From: Rosistilla carotiformis
Lineage (GTDB): Bacteria; Planctomycetota; Planctomycetia; Pirellulales; Pirellulaceae
NCBI RefSeq assembly: GCF_007753095.1
Contig: NZ_CP036348.1
Span: 124,001 to 188,000 of the forward strand
DNA length: 64,000 nt
Reading direction: 5' to 3'
The translations under genes and the position numbers were made by a program. Of the stretch, positions 1 through 8,962 are shown one piece after another (within the stretch, counting starts at the first letter, position 1; each line of letters starts with the position of its first letter). The notes beneath the pieces are model-generated. The model was not told where the DNA came from. It saw nothing but the letters and a program-made list of their open reading frames with translations, and ran no database searches.

Positions 1-996
1 AATCCGTGCGAACTCCTCCAGCAGATATTCGCCCACCAGTGCCGAATGCCAGCTGGTTCCGCAGCCGGTCAGGATGATGCGGTTGACCGAACGCAGTTGT
101 TGCGGGGTGAGATTCAAACCGCCGAAGATCGCCGTCGCGTTTTCTTCGTCCAAGCGGCCGCGGATCGCGTTCTTGAGTGCTTCGGGTTGCTCGAAGATCT
201 CTTTGAGCATGTAGTGATCGTAGCCCTCGAGACTGACTTGGTCTTCGCCAACTTCCAATGGCTGCACGTCCAGGCGAACACGACCTTGATCTCGATGGGT
301 GACGGTCATCGAATCGGCGGTCAGCATGGCGATCTGGTGATCGGCAAGGTAGACGATTCGGTCGGTGTGACCGGCCAAAGGGGATGCGTCGCTGGCGACA
401 AAGTGCTCGCCGCGGCCGACGCCGATGACCAAGGGGCTGCCAAATCGGGCAGCGATCAACAGATTCGGTTCGTCTTTAAAGATGATCGCCAGGCCGTAGG
501 TGCCGCGCAGTTTGGCGACCGCTCGTTGCACAGCCGACAAATAATGAGCGTGAGGGTCGGTCTCGCTGGGGCTTGATTTTGACAGTCCCTCGGCAATCAG
601 ATGGGCGATGACTTCGCTGTCGGTGTCGGATTGAAAGTGATAGCCTTTGGCGATCAGATCCTCTTTCAGGATCTGGAAGTTTTCGATCACGCCGTTGTGA
701 ACCAGCGTGACCAGATTGTCGCCGCCCACGTGGGGGTGTGCATTCGGCTCGGTCGCCGGTCCGTGCGTGGCCCACCGCGTGTGGCCGATGCCCAGCGTGC
801 CGGAAACACCAGGCTGTTTTTCCAATGCCGCAGCAAGATCGTCGATCCGGCCAACGCTCCGGCACTTATGAACTTCCGCTGCGTCATGCAGGGCGACTCC
901 CGCACTGTCGTAGCCGCGGTATTCCAAGCGACGCAAGCCGCTCATCAAAAAATCGAGCGAATCCCGTTTTCCGATGTATCCGACGATACCACACAT
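1..996 (-). CDS. glmS: glucosamine-fructose-6-phosphate aminotransferase (partial)
   Basis: This enzyme makes glucosamine-6-phosphate from fructose-6-phosphate and glutamine, the first step towards UDP-GlcNAc for cell wall and LPS. The protein begins MCGIVGYIG, so after Met removal Cys2 is the N-terminal nucleophile of the class II glutamine amidotransferase domain. RRLEYRGYDSAG, HTRWATHG and VHNGVIEN follow and are standard GlmS motifs. The last visible residues (TGCGTSWHSALVGEYL) open the first SIS sugar-isomerase domain, so 332 codons are present and the second half lies outside the window. I looked in the 245 bases upstream for a glmS ribozyme and saw none. The start is unambiguous because the nucleophile must be residue 2. 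Confidence 0.97.
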   Translation of the reverse strand, partial: MCGIVGYIGKRDSLDFLMSGLRRLEYRGYDSAGVALHDAAEVHKCRSVGRIDDLAAALEKQPGVSGTLGIGHTRWATHGPATEPNAHPHVGGDNLVTLVHNGVIENFQILKEDLIAKGYHFQSDTDSEVIAHLIAEGLSKSSPSETDPHAHYLSAVQRAVAKLRGTYGLAIIFKDEPNLLIAARFGSPLVIGVGRGEHFVASDASPLAGHTDRIVYLADHQIAMLTADSMTVTHRDQGRVRLDVQPLEVGEDQVSLEGYDHYMLKEIFEQPEALKNAIRGRLDEENATAIFGGLNLTPQQLRSVNRIILTGCGTSWHSALVGEYLLEEFARI

Positions 997-1241
997 TCAA
1001 CCATCTCCCACATTACCGCCAAGGCGATCCGTCAATCGAAACTGTTCGAATTGGGGGGAAGCCTAGCAACCGTGCCGGTCGGATGGCCAGACCAATCTTT
1101 GGTAGGGCCGCAAATAAAACGCCCAGCTTACCTACATGTATGCTGCCGCTGGTCTGTGAGGGAAGAAATTCACGGTTTTATGTGGGAATATTCCAGCGGA
1201 AATGGAAATTGCCCATCGATTCCGCAGCAGGAGGCTAGGCG

Positions 1242-3074
1242 CTACATCTCTTCCCAGACGCTGTGGTAGCCGCCAATCGCTTCGACGTATTCAAGAAACT
1301 CGGTATAAAACGGGTTCGCTCCCAGCGTGGCGCTGTCGCCGACGACGATCAATTTGCGGCGGGCTCGGGTCAGGGCGACGTTCATCCGCCGTTTATCAGC
1401 CAGGAAACCGATCTCGCCGATCGCGTTGGATCGGACCAATGAGATCAGGATCGCTTCTTTTTCGCGGCCCTGAAATCCATCGACCGTGTCGATTTCGATC
1501 CGCGGATGCTGGCACCGCTGACGCAGCAGACGGACCTGAGCGGCATAGGGTGCGATGATCCCGATGTCCTCCGCCGCGACGCCCGCTTCGCGCAGTTCGT
1601 GCGCCTTTCGCAGAACCAGAATCGCCTCTTGCGGATTCCGTTTGCTCAGTCCATCGGGTTCGAGTTCCTCGTCCCAACCGGCGCCGGCAGAATCGTAGTA
1701 GGTGACCGGTTGATCGGTCTCGGGCAGCAGGTCGATCGATTCGAGATCGCTCAATCGGTGTGAAGCGACGCTCGGGTCGGCGACCAACGATCCGTCATAA
1801 AACTGCTGCGAGGCAAAGTCCATGACGTGATTGTGCATCCGGTACTGAACGTTTAACTGCCGCGTGATCGCGTCGCCGTAATGTTCGACCAGTCGCTGCA
1901 TCATGCTGATCGCAAACCCTTCATCGGCGGCTTCGACCGACAGCACCGTCGGCGGCAACTGGCAGTGGTCCCCGGCCAGAACGATCCGATCGGCGCGGGT
2001 GACAACGGGCCAGTTGCCCGGTTCGGTGCTCTGACACGCTTCGTCGACCACGGCGAGATCAAACGTCCGGTCCCCCAAGATCTGGCCATCAAACGTCGTC
2101 GTCGCACAGACAATGTCGGCGCGATCGATCACGTTCTGGATCACTTGCCGTTCCATCAACCGAGCGTCGTCGCGCAATCGGCAGGCCTCGCGTCGCAGCG
2201 ATTGTTTGTGTCCCTTGTCCGGCTTGGCTCGCGTGTAGCGGCCCAGTTGTCGGAACAGCTCTTCCGATTCACGCATCATCTCGCTGACGACTCGCATCGC
2301 CGGATCGTTGGCCGCTTGGCCGTCGAGCGTATGCAGTTGCAGGTCTTGATTGACGCGAGCCGGATGTCCCAGTCGGACCACCTTGGAACCGGCTTGGACC
2401 AGTCGCGTCACCAGATTGTCGACCGCAGTGTTGCTGGGGGCACAAGCCAACACGGTGTCGCCGCGACCGACGGCGTAACGAATCATCTCGACCACCGTTG
2501 TCGTCTTGCCAGTTCCCGGCGGGCCGTGGATGATCGCCACGTCGCGAGCGCTCAAGGCGAACCGGATCGCTTCCTGTTGCGACTGGTTCAGTCGGCTGGA
2601 GATCAAGATCTCGGGCAGCTTGCCAAACGCCGGCTCCCGCTCGCCCAACAGCACGTCGCGCAGCTGAGCCAAGCGGCCGCGGCTGGTCCGGACCGTCGCT
2701 AGCGCTTGATGCTGGCGGACCCGCGTGACTTCGTCGGGAGACATATCGATGCGATAGACGTCGCCGTCGGGCCATTGGTCCAGGGCGACTTGGATCGATT
2801 CGTTGTTGCGGCGGCTGACAACGCCCGGCATGCTGTCGATCGAGTGATCGTCTTGGGCGGCGACGATCACCGGCGAACCGACTTTGAAGCGGTTCCAGGG
2901 GAGTGGAAGATTGCGATTTCGCTTGACAAAGCTCAGCAGATAACGTCCGCCGAGCCCGGTGTCATGGTCGCTGACGACCAGATCCAACAGCGTTTCGCCG
3001 TACGATTCGGCTTGCTTGCCGTTGGCCCGTTGGCGGCGTTCGTCCATCCGCAGCCGCTCGGCGACCGATTCCAT
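1242..3074 (-). CDS. UPF1/IGHMBP2-like superfamily 1 DNA/RNA helicase
   Basis: This is an AAA-type SF1 helicase of 610 residues from the ATG used here. An N-terminal OB-like region is followed by Walker A (IIHGPPGTGKTTTVVE, about residues 180-195), motif Ia (ACAPSNTAVDNL), a DEAC-type Walker B (VVDEACQSTEP), motif III (LAGDHCQLPPTV), then the second RecA domain with QYRMHN, TVDGFQGREKEAI and the arginine-finger motif VALTRARRK. This order is typical of the SMUBP-2/IGHMBP2 and UPF1-like group that unwinds RNA or DNA 5' to 3'. Unusually, the frame stays open for at least 40 codons upstream of the ATG and reads HFDQLAEWLK, which looks like genuine helicase N-terminus. The true start may be an ATT codon at 3125. 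The cellular role is unknown. Confidence 0.9.
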   Translation of the reverse strand: MESVAERLRMDERRQRANGKQAESYGETLLDLVVSDHDTGLGGRYLLSFVKRNRNLPLPWNRFKVGSPVIVAAQDDHSIDSMPGVVSRRNNESIQVALDQWPDGDVYRIDMSPDEVTRVRQHQALATVRTSRGRLAQLRDVLLGEREPAFGKLPEILISSRLNQSQQEAIRFALSARDVAIIHGPPGTGKTTTVVEMIRYAVGRGDTVLACAPSNTAVDNLVTRLVQAGSKVVRLGHPARVNQDLQLHTLDGQAANDPAMRVVSEMMRESEELFRQLGRYTRAKPDKGHKQSLRREACRLRDDARLMERQVIQNVIDRADIVCATTTFDGQILGDRTFDLAVVDEACQSTEPGNWPVVTRADRIVLAGDHCQLPPTVLSVEAADEGFAISMMQRLVEHYGDAITRQLNVQYRMHNHVMDFASQQFYDGSLVADPSVASHRLSDLESIDLLPETDQPVTYYDSAGAGWDEELEPDGLSKRNPQEAILVLRKAHELREAGVAAEDIGIIAPYAAQVRLLRQRCQHPRIEIDTVDGFQGREKEAILISLVRSNAIGEIGFLADKRRMNVALTRARRKLIVVGDSATLGANPFYTEFLEYVEAIGGYHSVWEEM

Positions 3075-3362
3075 CTTGAGCCATTCGGCGAGCTGATCGA
3101 AGTGCTTTTCGCTGTCGTTGTTAATCGTGTTGTTCCAAAATTGACGGACGCGCTGGCATCGGGGGCGATGCCAGAAATGATAGAGCGTCGCAGAGTCCGT
3201 GGCGAGCCGTCACGGATCCCCCGGTGCCACAAGAGATGGCGTGTTGCGTTGCAGGTGCGGGCAGGCGACGAGAGTTCGTCCAGGAGAACATGCCGACACG
3301 CTTGGGCAATCTGCTCCGACGCGTCGGAGCTTTTGCCACTTGTTTGGTGCTCGAATCAAGAC

Positions 3363-3388
3363 CACAGCGGCGGTGTGCCGCCGCTGTG
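3363..3388 (-). terminator. GC-rich hairpin, possible terminator of the DUF6807 gene
   Basis: Two 11-base arms (CACAGCGGCGG and its exact complement) are separated by four bases, 34 bases downstream of the stop at 3422. There is no clear U-run after it on the minus strand, so intrinsic termination is only a possibility. A duplicated 11-mer (CTTCGAGCGAA) lies next to it at about 3397-3420. Confidence 0.4.
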
Positions 3389-3421
3389 CAGAGGGCTTCG
3401 AGCGAAGAGCTTCGAGCGAAC

Positions 3422-4378
3422 TTAAGGGCCCGCGATCTCGGTAGCCGAAAACGCTTCGAACTGCTTCGCGATCTCAGCTTCTTCGGTCGTTCCGTCGTGC
3501 AAGATCACGCGATATCGCAGTTGGATCGTTTCGCCCGGTGCCAAGCGGAAGCCGTCGGTCTTCTCTTTGTCGCCGACAAAGTGATAGTGACCGAAGGGGT
3601 TGGCAGCGAACAGGCCGTAGTTTCGCACGTGCCAGCGGCAGGGATATTGGAAGCTCGACGGATGGTTCAGGATCGCGATGCCGCGCGTCTTGCCTTGAAC
3701 TGGTCCGAAGTAGTCGCACCATTTGGCTTTAGTGCCCCAGGCGTCGATGTTCTTTTCGCCGTTGCTGTTGAGGATTGTTCCGCCCGTCTTGGCGTCGACT
3801 TTCATCGTCCCCGCGGTGCGGATTCCGAACGAACCTTCTTTGGTGTCGCCGAAGTGAACTTCGCCAGCCGAAGCGATCAAGGTGAAATCGCAATCGACCC
3901 AACGCATCGTGTCATCGCCACCAAAAGTGAATCGGCGGCGGTCCGACAGGATCTTCTTCCCCTCGGGGCTCATCCAATCATTGGCCGTTGCGATCACGGC
4001 CTGCTTGCCACCCTTGGCTTCCAGGATTTCTTTCTGCTCGATGACGCCGTGCCCTTCGGTCTCGGCCCAGAAGTCGATGTCATTGACTTCGCCGTGGGTG
4101 AACCACAGCGAGCGATGGTGGATGTGATCGCTGCGTTCGTCGGAAGAAGCGTCGCGCATCGGATAGCCGCGAGTCATCTCGACGTCGCCCGGTCCGTACA
4201 GCGGCCAGATGATCGGCTTCGCTCCACTGCGGAACAGGTACGTGGCTACGGGCGAATCGCCCTGTTTGACCTCGATCGACTTGTCGGTTTTGCGAACCGA
4301 AAACTCTTCGCCGCTGACTTGCGAGACGGCGGCGGTGCTGAGGCAGGTAAAGGCAATCAAAAGGGACAGGTATCGCAT
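3422..4378 (-). CDS. secreted DUF6807 (PmoA-like) family protein
   Basis: The protein has 318 residues with a Sec signal peptide (MRYLSLLIAFTCLSTAAVSQVSG, cleavage near residue 23). The rest matches the planctomycete DUF6807 family, often annotated as 'methane oxygenase PmoA'. Family landmarks seen are KPIIWPLYGPGDVEMTRGYP, DHIHHRSLWFTHGEVN and the late aromatic stretch FGHYHFVG. The name is misleading: these are periplasmic beta-rich proteins with conserved His residues, usually found with sugar-oxidoreductase and sulfatase genes and presumed to act on carbohydrates. No catalytic reaction has been established that I know of. It stands alone here, between the helicase and rsfS, all on the minus strand. 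Confidence 0.85.
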   Translation of the reverse strand: MRYLSLLIAFTCLSTAAVSQVSGEEFSVRKTDKSIEVKQGDSPVATYLFRSGAKPIIWPLYGPGDVEMTRGYPMRDASSDERSDHIHHRSLWFTHGEVNDIDFWAETEGHGVIEQKEILEAKGGKQAVIATANDWMSPEGKKILSDRRRFTFGGDDTMRWVDCDFTLIASAGEVHFGDTKEGSFGIRTAGTMKVDAKTGGTILNSNGEKNIDAWGTKAKWCDYFGPVQGKTRGIAILNHPSSFQYPCRWHVRNYGLFAANPFGHYHFVGDKEKTDGFRLAPGETIQLRYRVILHDGTTEEAEIAKQFEAFSATEIAGP

Positions 4379-4535
4379 GCAGAACTCTCGGGGATTGTCA
4401 GGCGGTGAAGTGACAGCGATCGTTTGCGATTGTCGATAGCTCGACGATCGACCGCTAGGTTGGTAGCTGCCGATTATAGCAGAACGGTCGCTGTTGCACG
4501 CAAAAACTTCCGCGTCCCAATCCCCTCGGACTGAA

Positions 4536-4961
4536 TCAGTCCTCTTGCAGTCCCAGCGTCTTCAGATCGACAGGTTTCCCGTCGGCCCACAGCGATTCGA
4601 GATCGTAATAGCCGCGGGTCTCTTGATCGAATAGATGGACGACGATCGTGCCGTAATCGAGCACGATCCAGCGGCTCTCTTGGTAGCCTTCGATCCCCAT
4701 CCGTTTGTCGTTGAGCGATTTTTCCAGCACATCGTCGATCTCTTCGCTGATCGCGTGCAGCTGCCGCCGGCTGGTTCCGGTCGCCAGGACAAAATAGTCG
4801 AAGAGGACCGTTTGGTCGGAAACATCGATCACCATCACGTCGCTACCACGATTTTCGATCGCTACGCGAGCTGCTGCGGTCGCCAGTTCCAGGCTCCGCT
4901 GCTTGCCCGAAACGGGTGGATGCGTCTGTGAATCTTCGTTTTGTGCTTGTTCGCTCACCAA
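4536..4961 (-). CDS. rsfS: ribosomal silencing factor RsfS
   Basis: This is a RsfS/Iojap-family protein of 141 residues. Members bind ribosomal protein uL14 and block joining of the 30S and 50S subunits when nutrients are scarce. Family features are visible: VIDVSDQTVLFDYFVLATGTS near residues 45-65, the helix with RQLHAISEEI, then RWIVLDYGTIVVHLFD and the terminal YYDLESLWAD. The first codon is TTG, directly followed by GTG, and neither has a clear ribosome-binding site. The first 25 residues are polar and outside the domain, so the start could be a little later. In many bacteria this gene sits with nadD or holA, but neither is seen here. Confidence 0.95.
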   Translation of the reverse strand: MVSEQAQNEDSQTHPPVSGKQRSLELATAAARVAIENRGSDVMVIDVSDQTVLFDYFVLATGTSRRQLHAISEEIDDVLEKSLNDKRMGIEGYQESRWIVLDYGTIVVHLFDQETRGYYDLESLWADGKPVDLKTLGLQED

Positions 4962-5224
4962 ATCGTCTTGTGTGGTTAAGGTTCTCTTGGAAGGTGGTCG
5001 ATGTCGCCACCTAACCAGATTCTAACCGATTGCCCTGCCATGTCACCGGTGGCATTCCCTACAGAGCCCAGATTCCCCGAGGTGGTTCGCGCAGGCAATC
5101 GAGGGAGAAAAGGGCCGCAGACCGGGCTGAAGAGGTTATCGAGTCGCAATTGTCTCCGGCGCAAACGACACGAAACTGCTTTGGGAGCGACCCGCAACGC
5201 GCTGTCGAAGCCTAGGATTCCAGG

Positions 5225-6760
5225 TTACGACCAGATATCGCGGTCCAGCAGCCGGTAATTGACAGCTTCTTGCAGGTGAACTTGTTGGATGGTTTCGGCG
5301 CCGTCGAGGTCGGCGATCGTCCGGGCGACTCTTAAGATCTTGTCGTGGGCTCGAGCCGACAAGCCCATCTCTTCGACGCTGTCGCGCAAAAGATTGCGAC
5401 TGGCTTTGTCGAGTTCACAGAATTCGCGGACCTCGCGACTGGTCATGTCCGCGTTGCAACGCGTCGTGCGATCGCGGAACCTTTCGGCTTGGGCGGTCCG
5501 CCCCGCCAACACCTCCTCGCGCATCGCGGCGCTGCTGGTTCCCGCGGCGCGACCGGAGAGTTCATCAAATGGGACCGCGGGAACTTCGATGTGGATGTCG
5601 ATCCGATCCAACAGCGGCCCGGAGATGCGCCCCATGTATCGTTCGATCTGGGGCGGAGTGCAATTGCATTGGCGACGCGTGTCGCCGCGATAGCCACAAG
5701 GACACGGGTTTGCAGCCGCGATTAACATAAAGTTGCACGGGAACGTGCTGGTTCGCAACGCTCGCGAGATCGTCACGATCCCATCTTCCAAAGGTTGCCG
5801 CATCACCTCCAACGTCTTGCGGTTGAACTCCGGCAATTCATCGAGAAACAGCACCCCGTTGTGGCTTTTCGAAATCTCCCCCGGCGCCGGAGGACTTCCA
5901 CCACCTACCAACCCCGGTTCGCTGATCGTATGGTGCGGGCTGCGGAACGGCCGCGTGGCCATCAGTGGTTGGCCGGCTCGCAGTTGCCCCAGGACGCTAT
6001 AAATGCGAGTCGTTTCGATCGACTCGGCGGCTGTCAAACGAGGCAGGATCGTCGGCAACCGCTTGGCTAACATCGTCTTTCCGCTCCCCGGCGGACCGAT
6101 CATAAGTAAGTTATGTTTGCCAGTGGCAGCTAGCGTTAACGCCCGCTTGGCGACCTCTTGGCCGCGGACGTCGCAGAAGTCGATTTCGTAGGTGCTGAAC
6201 TCATCGAACAGTTGTTCCAGCCGACTGGGAGCCGGTTCGATATCCAACGATCCCGACAGAAACCCGACGGCGGCAATCAGGCTGTCGACCGGGATGACTT
6301 CGATGTCTTCGACCACCGCCGCTTCGGCCGCACTTTCGGCGGGGACGATGATCCCTTTCATCCCTTCCGCCGCGGCAGCGATCGCCATCGAGAGCGCTCC
6401 TTTGACGGGACGCGTGTAACCTTCGAGAGCCAGTTCGCCGACGATCGCGTAATCGTCCAGCCGATCGGATTGGAACTGGCCGCTGCCGATCAGCACGCCG
6501 ATCGAGATCGGCAAGTCAAACGAAGGGGCTTGTTTGGGAAGATCGCCGGGAGCGAGGTTGATAACAACACGATCTTGCGGGCGAGTGAAGCCGCTGTTGA
6601 CGATCGCCCGTTCCACCCGATGAGTGCTCTCTTTGACAGCGGTCTCGGGCAGGCCAACCAGAATCGTTTTGGGGAGTGCCGCGGCAGACAGGTCGACTTC
6701 GACGTCGACCGGCAAAGCATCGATCCCCAGCAGCGTAAACGTTTTTAGTTTGGCAAGCAT
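5225..6760 (-). CDS. YifB-family Mg-chelatase-like AAA+ ATPase (ComM-like)
   Basis: This AAA+ protein of the YifB/ComM family has 511 residues. ComM is a DNA branch-migration helicase in natural transformation, and many YifB proteins remain uncharacterised. The order is complete: an N-terminal Lon-protease-like ChlI domain (TLLGIDALPVDVEVDLS, then GLPETAVKES), the Mg-chelatase AAA core with Walker A (MIGPPGSGKTMLAKRLP, about residues 220-235), the insert SPHHTISEPGLVGGG, Walker B (LFLDELPEF), the four-Cys cluster NPCPCGYRGDTRRQCNC, and a C-terminal helical domain with SARAHDKILRVARTIADL. I chose the ATG at 6760 because homologues start at MLAKLKTF. The frame upstream runs into duplicated DNA that begins near 6838. 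Confidence 0.93.
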   Translation of the reverse strand: MLAKLKTFTLLGIDALPVDVEVDLSAAALPKTILVGLPETAVKESTHRVERAIVNSGFTRPQDRVVINLAPGDLPKQAPSFDLPISIGVLIGSGQFQSDRLDDYAIVGELALEGYTRPVKGALSMAIAAAAEGMKGIIVPAESAAEAAVVEDIEVIPVDSLIAAVGFLSGSLDIEPAPSRLEQLFDEFSTYEIDFCDVRGQEVAKRALTLAATGKHNLLMIGPPGSGKTMLAKRLPTILPRLTAAESIETTRIYSVLGQLRAGQPLMATRPFRSPHHTISEPGLVGGGSPPAPGEISKSHNGVLFLDELPEFNRKTLEVMRQPLEDGIVTISRALRTSTFPCNFMLIAAANPCPCGYRGDTRRQCNCTPPQIERYMGRISGPLLDRIDIHIEVPAVPFDELSGRAAGTSSAAMREEVLAGRTAQAERFRDRTTRCNADMTSREVREFCELDKASRNLLRDSVEEMGLSARAHDKILRVARTIADLDGAETIQQVHLQEAVNYRLLDRDIWS

Positions 6761-6837
6761 GCCGTTTAACATAACGCTGATTGGTGCCGCGGGGAAGCAT
6801 TTTTGAGCTTCGAAACCCCGCGGTTCGCTTTTGTGCT

Positions 6838-7190
6838 GCGAAAGGGCAAACAATTCGCAGTATCGGAGCAGGGAACGGCGGTCGGCCGATCAGTGTTCGT
6901 GGATCGTCGTAAATCCGAGCTTCTTCAGCCACGCTTCCCACTGGTGGGCGGTGTCGTGATCTTTGACTGTCAATTGCTTCCACTTGGGGCAGCGGTATTT
7001 GACGTCTTTGTGATTGCCGTGGTCGCTGACTTCCATCTCGACCTTCAGCGTTATAAAGGCTTTGATCAATTTTTCGGCATCGTCGTTGTTTCTGGTGTGT
7101 TTGTTTTTCCATTCCAACAACTGATACTTCACGACTTCTTTGGTTTCGGCGCTGACGGGTTCCGCCGGGGCCGTCGCTGCAAGGCTCAGG
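6838..7190. repeat. direct repeat copy 1 of a duplicated small-gene segment
   Basis: This segment is repeated in the same orientation at about 8195-8545. It includes the 80-codon 3' part of a small gene (78 of 80 residues identical) plus a weaker match in the flank downstream of the stop (CAATTCGCAG...ATCGG...CCGATCAG). Similarity ends inside the signal-peptide region of the gene. Boundaries are by eye. Confidence 0.85.
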
Positions 7191-7213
7191 CAGACCAGGC
7201 ATTTCGCGACGTT
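6890..7213 (-). pseudogene. start-less paralogue of the small secreted protein at 8237-8572
   Basis: From a GTG at 7132 the reading frame gives 80 residues that differ from the copy at 8237-8572 at only two positions (Ile for Lys and Thr for Lys). Upstream the frame stays open and still reads the end of a signal peptide (CLSLAATAPAEPVSAETKEVV), but it meets a TGA at 7214-7216 before any ATG, GTG or TTG. The 5' end of the intact copy (MMMRLLLAATI) is absent. This copy therefore seems to have lost its start and export signal. A CTG start within CLVCLSLA, or a cytosolic product from the internal GTG, are less likely alternatives. Confidence 0.65.
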
Positions 7214-7320
7214 TCAATCGTCGTGGGAACGAATTTCCAAGAATTAAAGTCCTTCTTCCATCGCTGTTCAAGATATACCAGTTGAACGACCTTGGAAATC
7301 AAAGATAAATGGGGGCAACC

Positions 7321-8037
7321 ATGGCAAGCGATAACGAACTAGTTCCTGCAACCGCTGTACCGCAACGTAAATTTCGGTGGGTTGCACCTATCATCATCGG
7401 CGTCGTGCTTGCGACCGTCTGTCTATTTGTCGCAGCTGCTATTCCAGCCTTCCGCAAGTCGCAACGACTGGTCGTGACATTCAACGCAGCCGTCAAGAAC
7501 GATCCATTTATTGTCCAAGCCAAACATGAAGGTTCTCACATTGAAATATTGATGAGCGACCACTTTCGAGCTCAAGACAAAGAAGATCAAAAAAAGATCG
7601 CAATCGCGATCGGGAAGACATGGGACGCGAAGCACGCCAACTCGATATTCAATTTGCAGTTGCCATTGGTGTTTTGCGTCCAGTCCGATGAATCTCAAAA
7701 CAATTTGTACCGCTACGACTTTGGGCAGCTCGAGATCGCAGCGACGAAAGATCAAGCAACGGAGACCACACCGGAGATTGAATCGTTCTTTTCGTTCTTG
7801 ATCGTCCTTGCGATTGTTCCAGCAATGATTGGTCACTTCTGGATTGCTTGGATCGCGATCCAGGAACAATTCATCATTGGCATGCTTTGCTTGGTTTGCT
7901 ATCCAATCAACCTGCTGTTCGCACTCTTCGAGCACAAAAAGGCAAGAGTCCCACTGTTGTTGGCAGCTCCCATGTGCGGGACGCTCTTGCTGATGTTGTC
8001 GTATGTAGCGGTTGCCGAGGTCCTGAAAATCCAGTAA
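7321..8037 (+). CDS. hypothetical membrane protein, three predicted TM segments
   Basis: This protein of 238 residues matches no family I recognise. An N-terminal transmembrane helix (VAPIIIGVVLATVCLFVAAAIPAF, about residues 20-43) is followed by a soluble region of about 115 residues with no motif. A second hydrophobic stretch (FFSFLIVLAIVPAMIGHFWIAWIAI) and a third pair near the C-terminus (IIGMLCLVCYPINLLFALF and LLLAAPMCGTLLLMLSYVAVAEVL) follow. The start at 7321 has a GGGGG ribosome-binding site five bases upstream; an in-frame ATG at 7309 is possible. The gene is more AT-rich than its neighbours and sits exactly between the two copies of a duplicated gene, in the opposite orientation, which suggests it arrived with or after the duplication. 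Confidence 0.7.
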   Translation: MASDNELVPATAVPQRKFRWVAPIIIGVVLATVCLFVAAAIPAFRKSQRLVVTFNAAVKNDPFIVQAKHEGSHIEILMSDHFRAQDKEDQKKIAIAIGKTWDAKHANSIFNLQLPLVFCVQSDESQNNLYRYDFGQLEIAATKDQATETTPEIESFFSFLIVLAIVPAMIGHFWIAWIAIQEQFIIGMLCLVCYPINLLFALFEHKKARVPLLLAAPMCGTLLLMLSYVAVAEVLKIQ

Positions 8038-8194
8038 CACAAGGTTGTTTGCTGCAAACGTCGAGACGTTCCCAAGGTCCTGAGACCGTTTTGCAACGCG
8101 TGCTTCTGGTTGGTTCGCACAGACCGACAGACGTTCCATTGAGCGAGGCGTCAGCGGCGGCAAGTTCGCATTGCCAGATGCGTTTTCGCAGAGC

Positions 8195-8545
8195 GAAAGG
8201 CGACCAACAATTCGCAGGATCGGGGCTCGTGGCCGATCAGTGTTCGTGGATCGTTTTGAATCCGAGTTTCTTCAGCCACGCTTCCCACTGGTGGGCGGTG
8301 TCGTGATCTTTGACTGTCAATTGCTTCCACTTGGGGCAGCGGTATTTGACGTCTTTGTGATTGCCGTGGTCGCTGACTTCCATCTCGACCTTCAGCGTTT
8401 TAAAGGCTTTGATCAGTTTTTCGGCATCGTCGTTGTTTCTGGTGTGTTTGTTCTTCCATTCCAACAACTGATACTTCACGACTTCTTTGGTTTCGGCGCC
8501 TGCAGGTTCTGCCGGGGCCGTTGCGGCGAAGCTCAAACAAATCGT
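8195..8545. repeat. direct repeat copy 2 of a duplicated small-gene segment
   Basis: This is the partner of 6838-7190, same orientation, about 1.36 kb away. It contains the intact copy of the small secreted protein gene. The nearly identical core shows the duplication is recent or kept alike by gene conversion. Confidence 0.85.
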
Positions 8546-8572
8546 GGCGGCCAACAGGAGTCGCATCATCAT
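8237..8572 (-). CDS. small secreted protein of unknown function
   Basis: The product has 111 residues with a Sec signal peptide (MMMRLLLAATICLSFAATAPAEPAGA, cleavage near residue 22-26) and a basic, His/Lys/Trp-rich mature part of about 85 residues (for example KYRCPKWKQLTVKDHDTAHQ). It has one Cys and no motif I can link to a function. The mature part, with alternating charged residues and a DAEKLIKAF helix, looks like a small alpha/beta domain. It is the intact partner of the start-less copy at 6890-7213. It lies on the minus strand, tail-to-tail with the membrane gene 7321-8037. Confidence 0.75.
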   Translation of the reverse strand: MMMRLLLAATICLSFAATAPAEPAGAETKEVVKYQLLEWKNKHTRNNDDAEKLIKAFKTLKVEMEVSDHGNHKDVKYRCPKWKQLTVKDHDTAHQWEAWLKKLGFKTIHEH

Positions 8573-8962
8573 AGGTCACTCTCCAGGGTGGTTTGGATTT
8601 CTTGACGGTTGCATCGGCACTCCCCCAGTCGAAGTCGTGGGAGATCCGATCGGTCGCCATCGAACAAGTGTCGCACGCTTGCGTTCAGTTTTCGGTAGCG
8701 GGCGAGGATTCTAGACAACAATCGACCGCCACGACAACCGAGCTTCAAAACGCCTGCCTTGGCTATCCACTGCATTGCAGGCTTTCGGGTCGACGCTTCC
8801 TGCTGGACCATTCGGGGGTGGGGTACGTGGTGTTCAAGCGAATCGACAGCCGGTTTCCCCAATCCCAATGTGAGCCAAAGAGTGCGAACTACGGGCGTTT
8901 ACAGGGATTCTGTGGAAAGTCCTTGATGATCATTGTCGAACATGCATTGACGCACGCGGCTG
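8573..8962. other. non-coding stretch upstream of the small secreted gene
   Basis: About 390 bases with no gene I can support. It should hold the promoter of the 8237-8572 gene. The open frames here continue into the 182-bp repeats and have no family signal. Confidence 0.6.

Noticed and set aside
997-1241. glmS ribozyme upstream of glmS
   Set aside because: I saw none of the conserved pairing pattern, and such ribozymes are mostly found in Gram-positive bacteria.
3224-4408. 394-codon plus-strand frame opposite the DUF6807 gene
   Set aside because: Antisense to a clear protein with signal peptide, and no recognisable domain.
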